Source: UBA1660 sp964462035 (GTDB taxonomy: Bacteria; Myxococcota_A; Polyangia; Polyangiales; Houyiibacteriaceae). Taken from it: a stretch of DNA of 64,000 bases. Position 1 is the stretch's first letter. Each line of letters begins with the position of its first letter. The stretch covers positions 1 through 64,000 of the forward strand of contig CAYXAP010000041.1 in NCBI GenBank assembly GCA_964462035.1. The letters are read 5' to 3'. This document shows positions 60,180 to 64,000 of the stretch, one piece after another. Position numbers and translations under genes: made by a program. The notes beneath the pieces are model-generated. The model was not told the DNA's origin, did no database searches, and was given only the letters and a program-made list of their open reading frames with translations.

Positions 60180-61114
60180 GCGCTCGCCCTCCGCGGCTCG
60201 AGGAGCTCGCGCTCCGCGGCCGCCACCGCGGCCAAGAAGAGGTCTTCGAAGTCGGGCGCGGTCGGCTCGAGCCGCGCACCACCAACGGCGAGGCGCGCGG
60301 CGAGCCCATCGACCGACTCCGGCCGAACCACGGCTCGGAGCGTGGCACCCGCAGGGGACGCGGCGACCACGCCCACGGCGGACTCGAGCACCTCGTGAAG
60401 CCAGTCGCGGGCCGCGCCGGTCACCCGGAAGGTGCGCTCTGGCATGTCGTCGACGAGCGCGGCGGGCGTGCCGAGCGCGAGGAGGCGGCCCTGATGTACG
60501 AGGGCGACGCGATCGCAGCGCGAGGCCTCGTCCATGTAGGGCGTGGTGACCAGCACCGTCATCCCGCCGTCGAGGAAGTGGCCGAGCAGCGACCAGAGCT
60601 GCCGTCGGCTCACCGGATCGACGCCGTTGGTCGGTTCGTCCAGGAGGAGGACCTTTGGTTGGTGGAGGAGCGCGCACGCCAGCGCGAGCTTCTTGTACAT
60701 GCCACCGGAGAGGGCGTTGGCGCGGCGGTCCGCGAAAGGCGCGAGGCGGGTGATGGCCAGCAGGCGCTCCCGACGCTCACGAAAGGTCGCTCGGTCGAGG
60801 CCGAAGAGCCGACCGAAGAAGGTGAGGTTCTCGTCGATCGAGAGGTCGCCGTAGAGGGCGTGCTGCTGCGGAACGAGACCGATGGAGCGCCGTTGCTCGC
60901 GCTCACGCGGGTCCCGGTCGAGGACGCGCACCTCGCCCGCAGTCGGGCGAAGCAGGCCGGCCAGCAGCCGGACGATGGTGCTCTTGCCCGCGCCGTCGGG
61001 ACCGACGATCCCGAAGAGCTCGCCGGCGGCGATGGTGAGATCGACGCCCGCGACCGCGTCGATGCTCCCGTAGCGATGGCGGAGGTCCCGGGTGACGACG
61101 GTGGGGTCGCTCAT
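60176..61114 (-). CDS. ABC transporter ATP-binding protein (YbhF N-half-like)
   Basis: A 312-residue ATPase. Walker A GPDGAGKST, Q-loop (LVPQQHALYGDLS), canonical signature LSGGMYKKLALACAL and Walker B LLLDEPTNGVDPVSRR are intact. The H-loop His is replaced by Pro (TTPYMDEASRCDR), a variant also seen in this exporter class. Together with the partner at 59223, each ATPase has one degenerate feature, so the pair is asymmetric. A C-terminal extension follows (about 215-312). It is coupled (ATGA) to the HlyD-like gene upstream. Confidence 0.9.
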   Translation of the reverse strand: MSDPTVVTRDLRHRYGSIDAVAGVDLTIAAGELFGIVGPDGAGKSTIVRLLAGLLRPTAGEVRVLDRDPREREQRRSIGLVPQQHALYGDLSIDENLTFFGRLFGLDRATFRERRERLLAITRLAPFADRRANALSGGMYKKLALACALLHQPKVLLLDEPTNGVDPVSRRQLWSLLGHFLDGGMTVLVTTPYMDEASRCDRVALVHQGRLLALGTPAALVDDMPERTFRVTGAARDWLHEVLESAVGVVAASPAGATLRAVVRPESVDGLAARLAVGGARLEPTAPDFEDLFLAAVAAAERELLEPRRASA

Positions 61115-62142
61115 CGCTGAAGCCGGATCTCGATCGGCATGCCCGGGAGCAGCCGACCGCTCGAATCGTCGAGGGTGACCTCGACCGGATAGACCAGCCG
61201 GTCTCGGTCGGAGCGCGTCTGGACGTTGCGGGGGGTGTAGAGGGCCTCGACGGCCACCGTGGTGACGCGCCCGGTGAAACGCTCGTCGCCGAAGGCGTCC
61301 GCTCGGATCCCGACCGGGGCGCCGAGCTCTACGGCCGCGAGCCCGTCCGCGCTGACGTAGAGGGTGGCCTCGAGGCTCCGACGGTCGAGTAGGCGGAGGA
61401 CCGGCTGGCCGGGGCTGACGAGCTCGCCGCGCTCGATGAAGACGGTCTCGACGACACCCGCGCGAGGCGCCCGGATGGTGCACTCCGCGAGGTCGAGCTC
61501 GAGGGACGCGAGCTTCGCTTCGAGCGCGGCGACACCGTGGCTGGCGGCCTCGGCCCGAGCTTCGGCGGCCTCTTCTTCGGCGCCGGATGCGCGAGCCTGC
61601 GCCTGGAGGGATGCCGCGTCGCGCTCGGCAGCTTCGAGCTGGAGCGAGAGCTCGTCGACCGCGACCCGACTCTCGTCCCGCTGGGCTTCGGTGGCGAAGC
61701 GGCCCACCTGCGCCACGCGTCGGGCCGAGCGCTCCGCGGCTTCGCGTCGGGCCTCGAGTGCACGAGCTCTGGCTCTCGCCGCGCGCACCCGAGTGGTCGT
61801 GCCGTTCCGCTGCGCGCCGACGCCGCGGACCTGTGAGCTCGCCGCGCGAGCCTCGGCGCGGGCACGCTCGAGCTGCGCCACCAGCTCTTCGCGCGTGCGC
61901 TCGGTCGGGCCGCAGTCGAGGGTGGCGAGCACGGCGTCCGCCTCGACCGCGTCGCCTTCGTGCACCTCGAGCGTGAGCAGCCGGCCTCCCATCCGGGAGC
62001 CGAGGTCGACCTCGGTGGCCTCGACCACGCTCGAGCTGAACGCGTCCGCATCGGCGACCGCGCGCGGCCAGAACCAGTACGCAGCGACCCCGCCTCCGAC
62101 GAAGAGGAGAAGGGCCGCGATCCTCGGTGCCTTTCGTGACAT
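61111..62142 (-). CDS. HlyD-family membrane fusion protein (YbhG-like)
   Basis: A 343-residue periplasmic adaptor. N-terminal anchor (IAALLLFVGGGVAAYWFW), first lipoyl half ('GSRMGGRLLTLEVHEGDAVEADAVLATLD'), a long Ala/Arg/Glu coiled-coil hairpin (about 75-205), second lipoyl half (ECTIRAPRAGVVETVFIERGEL), and a beta-barrel domain ('VEVTLDDSSGRLLPGMPIEIRL'). It links the ABC pump to TolC. ATG 62142 has GAGGATGG upstream; an in-frame TTG at 62160 is weaker. First gene of the six- or seven-gene operon; a pair of strong dyads lies upstream. Confidence 0.92.
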   Translation of the reverse strand: MSRKAPRIAALLLFVGGGVAAYWFWPRAVADADAFSSSVVEATEVDLGSRMGGRLLTLEVHEGDAVEADAVLATLDCGPTERTREELVAQLERARAEARAASSQVRGVGAQRNGTTTRVRAARARARALEARREAAERSARRVAQVGRFATEAQRDESRVAVDELSLQLEAAERDAASLQAQARASGAEEEAAEARAEAASHGVAALEAKLASLELDLAECTIRAPRAGVVETVFIERGELVSPGQPVLRLLDRRSLEATLYVSADGLAAVELGAPVGIRADAFGDERFTGRVTTVAVEALYTPRNVQTRSDRDRLVYPVEVTLDDSSGRLLPGMPIEIRLQR

Positions 62143-62203
62143 CGCCCATCCTCGTTTCAAGCACCGTGCCGACGGCTATCGGCGGTGTTCGCAGGGCCTC
62201 GAA

Positions 62204-62251
62204 CGTCCGAGGCGTTCGGAGCCTCGGACGCCGTGTCCGGAGGTCCGGACA
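62204..62251. promoter_or_regulatory. Two strong dyads in the efflux operon / kinase intergenic region
   Basis: Dyad A is CGTCCGAGGC (62204-62213), seven bases, then GCCTCGGACG (62221-62230), perfect. Dyad B is TGTCCGGA (62234-62241), GG, TCCGGACA (62244-62251), a near-continuous 18-bp palindrome. Both lie between the divergent HlyD gene (start 62142) and the sensor kinase (62320). They are good candidates for a repressor or activator that serves the exporter. Dyad A could also form a hairpin in a transcript. Confidence 0.55.
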
Positions 62252-62319
62252 CATCGGTCCATGAGCGCTCGTCAGGTCACCGACGGTGGAGGGGCACGAA
62301 TCGTGAAGGTCACGACGTC

Positions 62320-63678
62320 ATGGCTGGCCTCCTTCGACGCATCGCTCCTACTCTCTTCGTCATGGAGGGACCGAGCATCCCCGACAGAGAGGTCGAGCGT
62401 GCGACCCGCGACCGCTTCGTCGATCTCTTCGTTCGGGTCCGGGTCTACGTCGCTCCCTTCGTGGCCACGATCGCCCTGCTCGCGGCGCTCGAAGGTCCAC
62501 TCTGGCGGACGGCGAGCCTGGTGAGCGCGATGGCGTTGGTGCTCTCGATCTCGATCGCCGAGAACCGGCACTACGTGCGCACCGGCGACCTCGCGCTCGG
62601 GGTGCCAGCCAACCTCTTCGCCCTGCACGTCGCGCAGGCGGCCGTAATCACCGGCACGGGCGGGCTCGTCTCGCCCCTGATGCCCGGAGTCATCGTCTTC
62701 GGCGTGGTTACCGGTCTCTTCGGGCCCTTGGGCTTCAGCCGCTGGGTGCCGCTGCTCTTCCACATCCCATGGCTAGTGACGCTGGCCTGGATCCACGTCC
62801 ATCACCCCCTCGACGGCTTCATCCCCAGCTACCTCGAGGGCTGGGTGGTCCTCGGCCGCGGGCCCGGACCTTGGATCGTTGCCGGCGTGTTCGGCGCGGC
62901 GACCCTCGGTGCGCCGCAGGCGGGCCGGAAGCTCCGGCTGGTGATCACGCGCGCCTATCACGATCTGTCGGCCGCTCGGGAGCGCGAGCTCGAGCTGCAC
63001 CGAACGCAGCGCTCGGAGCTCGAAGCGCTGACGGGCGAGCTCGCCCATGACCTCAAGAACCCGCTCGCGAGCATGGTGGGGCTGGGCGCACTGCTGGACC
63101 GGGAGCTGGAGGGGGGCACACCGGCGAAGGCGCGTGACCACGTCCGAATCCTGCGGACCGAGGTCGACCGGATGCGGAAGGTGGTCGCAGAGCTCCTCGA
63201 CTTCTCTCGGCCGGTCAGCCCGCTGGACCGAAAGGCCCACGACCTCGAGCCGCTGCTGCGCGAGATCGTCGCGCTCTACGAGGGGGCCTGCGCCGAGCGC
63301 GGCCTGACGATCGAGCTGGTGTGCCGGGGCTCGACGGAGGCGGAGGTGGACAAGCGAAAGATCCGCACGGTGCTCGTCAACCTCGTGCAGAACGCGCTCG
63401 AGGCCAGCCCGGTGGATGGACGAGTAGCGATCGAGGTCGCCGGCAAGCGCGACCGGGTTTCCATCGCCGTGCGCGACTCGGGACCGGGGCTCGACCCCGA
63501 GATCGGCGAGCGCGTGCTCGAGCCGGGGGTCACGACGAAGGCGGAGGGTTCCGGACTGGGGCTGACGATCGCGCGAACGCTCGTGCACCAGCACGACGGG
63601 ACGCTCGAGCTCTCCAACGACGATGGGTTGACGGTGACGGTGTCGCTACCGCGGCGGGAGCGGGGGTCGGCGGCCTAG
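62320..63678 (+). CDS. Membrane-bound sensor histidine kinase
   Basis: A 452-residue kinase. About five membrane helices lie between residues 38 and 200 with short loops and no periplasmic domain, so it may sense a signal in the membrane. HisKA H-box: LTGELAHDLKNPLASMVG with phospho-His243; HATPase_c: NLVQNALEASP, RDSGPGLDP and GSGLGLTIARTL. The NtrB-like H-box (HDLKNPL) fits the NtrC-type regulator at 54276. ATG 62320 is favoured; ATG 62362 is possible. It is divergent from the efflux operon. Confidence 0.92.
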   Translation: MAGLLRRIAPTLFVMEGPSIPDREVERATRDRFVDLFVRVRVYVAPFVATIALLAALEGPLWRTASLVSAMALVLSISIAENRHYVRTGDLALGVPANLFALHVAQAAVITGTGGLVSPLMPGVIVFGVVTGLFGPLGFSRWVPLLFHIPWLVTLAWIHVHHPLDGFIPSYLEGWVVLGRGPGPWIVAGVFGAATLGAPQAGRKLRLVITRAYHDLSAARERELELHRTQRSELEALTGELAHDLKNPLASMVGLGALLDRELEGGTPAKARDHVRILRTEVDRMRKVVAELLDFSRPVSPLDRKAHDLEPLLREIVALYEGACAERGLTIELVCRGSTEAEVDKRKIRTVLVNLVQNALEASPVDGRVAIEVAGKRDRVSIAVRDSGPGLDPEIGERVLEPGVTTKAEGSGLGLTIARTLVHQHDGTLELSNDDGLTVTVSLPRRERGSAA

Positions 63679-63685
63679 GCGGCGC

Positions 63686-64000
63686 TCATAGACACTGGCA
63701 GGAGCCGCCGCCGCCGCTGGCGACGCAATCGCAGCGGCCGAGGCAGAAGCCGCAGTCCCCATCGATGGCTCGACAGCCGTCGCTTCCTTCGCAGGTGCCC
63801 GAGTTGCAGGTGTCGCCACCGGTGCACCCCAGTCCGTCGTCGCAGCTGTCACCCTCGGTGGCGCCGCTGTCACAGCTGCCATCCGCGCAGAGACCGGCGC
63901 AGATGTTCGAGGGATCGCAGGGCTGGTCGTCCGTGTCGAGGAAGCACGCCTCCATGGAGTCGCTCGGGCTCATCGCGCAGGCGCCGTCGGCACACAGGAA
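63686..64000 (-). CDS. Cysteine-rich secreted protein (C-terminal end)
   Basis: The last 104 codons of a gene that enters from the right edge. The chain is rich in Cys, Gly, Asp and Ser ('CADGSCDSGATEGDSCDDGLGCTGGDTC', 'CGFCLGRCDC') and lacks hydrophobic stretches; the spacing is like the Cys-rich 'DDGL.CT.GD.C..G.C' repeats of myxobacterial surface proteins. It is presumably exported as a lipoprotein or by a signal peptide outside the window. It is convergent with the sensor kinase, seven bases between the stops. Confidence 0.75.
   Translation of the reverse strand, partial: FLCADGACAMSPSDSMEACFLDTDDQPCDPSNICAGLCADGSCDSGATEGDSCDDGLGCTGGDTCNSGTCEGSDGCRAIDGDCGFCLGRCDCVASGGGGSCQCL

Overview
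The window is very GC-rich, densely coded DNA, almost certainly from a myxobacterium-like member of Myxococcota (a Polyangiales or Sandaracinus-type chromosome). This is inferred from gene content and style: many lipoproteins whose lipobox runs into Gly-Asp/Asp-Gly-rich linkers, Ser/Thr kinases with odd C-termini, an AgmX/PglI-type protein, MopE-like Cys/Asp repeat proteins, hybrid two-component proteins and a bacterial XPB-Bax1 helicase-nuclease pair. I see no rRNA, tRNA, CRISPR array, insertion sequence or phage gene; it reads as ordinary chromosome.

Layout. 1-2.2 kb: a cut-off carboxymuconolactone decarboxylase gene, an HxlR regulator, an NADP-binding reductase and a divergent LysR regulator, with several operator-like dyads and a long hairpin. 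2.3-5.4 kb: serC followed by two translationally coupled envelope proteins. 5.4-13.9 kb: a transmembrane Ser/Thr kinase, a beta-propeller lipoprotein, a His-box hydroxylase behind paired TGACC dyads, envelope proteins, a His-patterned polytopic membrane protein, and a pseudokinase-pseudoreceiver fusion beside an HPt protein. 13.9-20.3 kb: DUF1844, a small acidic protein, an Omp85/BamA-type protein, a PAP2 phosphatase and an AgmX-like protein. 20.3-28.6 kb: a hybrid histidine kinase, Fe-type SOD, a monooxygenase/GlxA-regulator pair and gyrB. 28.9-31.9 kb: three tandem copper-monooxygenase-like lipoproteins. 32-39.9 kb: zinc-finger protein, esterase-like hydrolase, MopE-like protein, Bax1-XPB, and a strange Arg/Glu-rich protein. 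40-44.7 kb: MscS channel, aldehyde dehydrogenase, M23-type protein, and a gene behind a strikingly structured leader. 44.8-54.2 kb: RND/MMPL exporter, Cdc48/VAT-like AAA ATPase, AI-2E-type permease, a zinc-ribbon Ser/Thr kinase and an acyl-CoA synthetase. 54.3-63.7 kb: a HlyD-ABC-ABC-permease-permease-TolC efflux operon ending in an NtrC-type regulator, with a divergent sensor kinase.

How genes work together. The clearest functional unit is the efflux operon: membrane-fusion protein, two ATPases, two permeases and an outer-membrane channel, joined by ATGA/GTGA overlaps, with a sensor kinase at one end and a sigma-54 activator at the other. Bax1 and XPB overlap and form a known DNA-unwinding/incision pair. 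The three copper proteins keep every metal ligand of the PHM/DBM fold and look like a duplicated secreted oxidative system. The pseudokinase-receiver and HPt proteins probably join a phosphorelay as non-catalytic and relay parts.

The best candidates for something undescribed are the leader RNA at about 43618-43770 (mutually exclusive stems, a terminator-like hairpin and a possible SD-masking pairing), the triplicated copper enzymes, the pseudokinase-pseudoreceiver fusion and the His-patterned membrane protein. All functions are read from sequence alone; no database search was possible.
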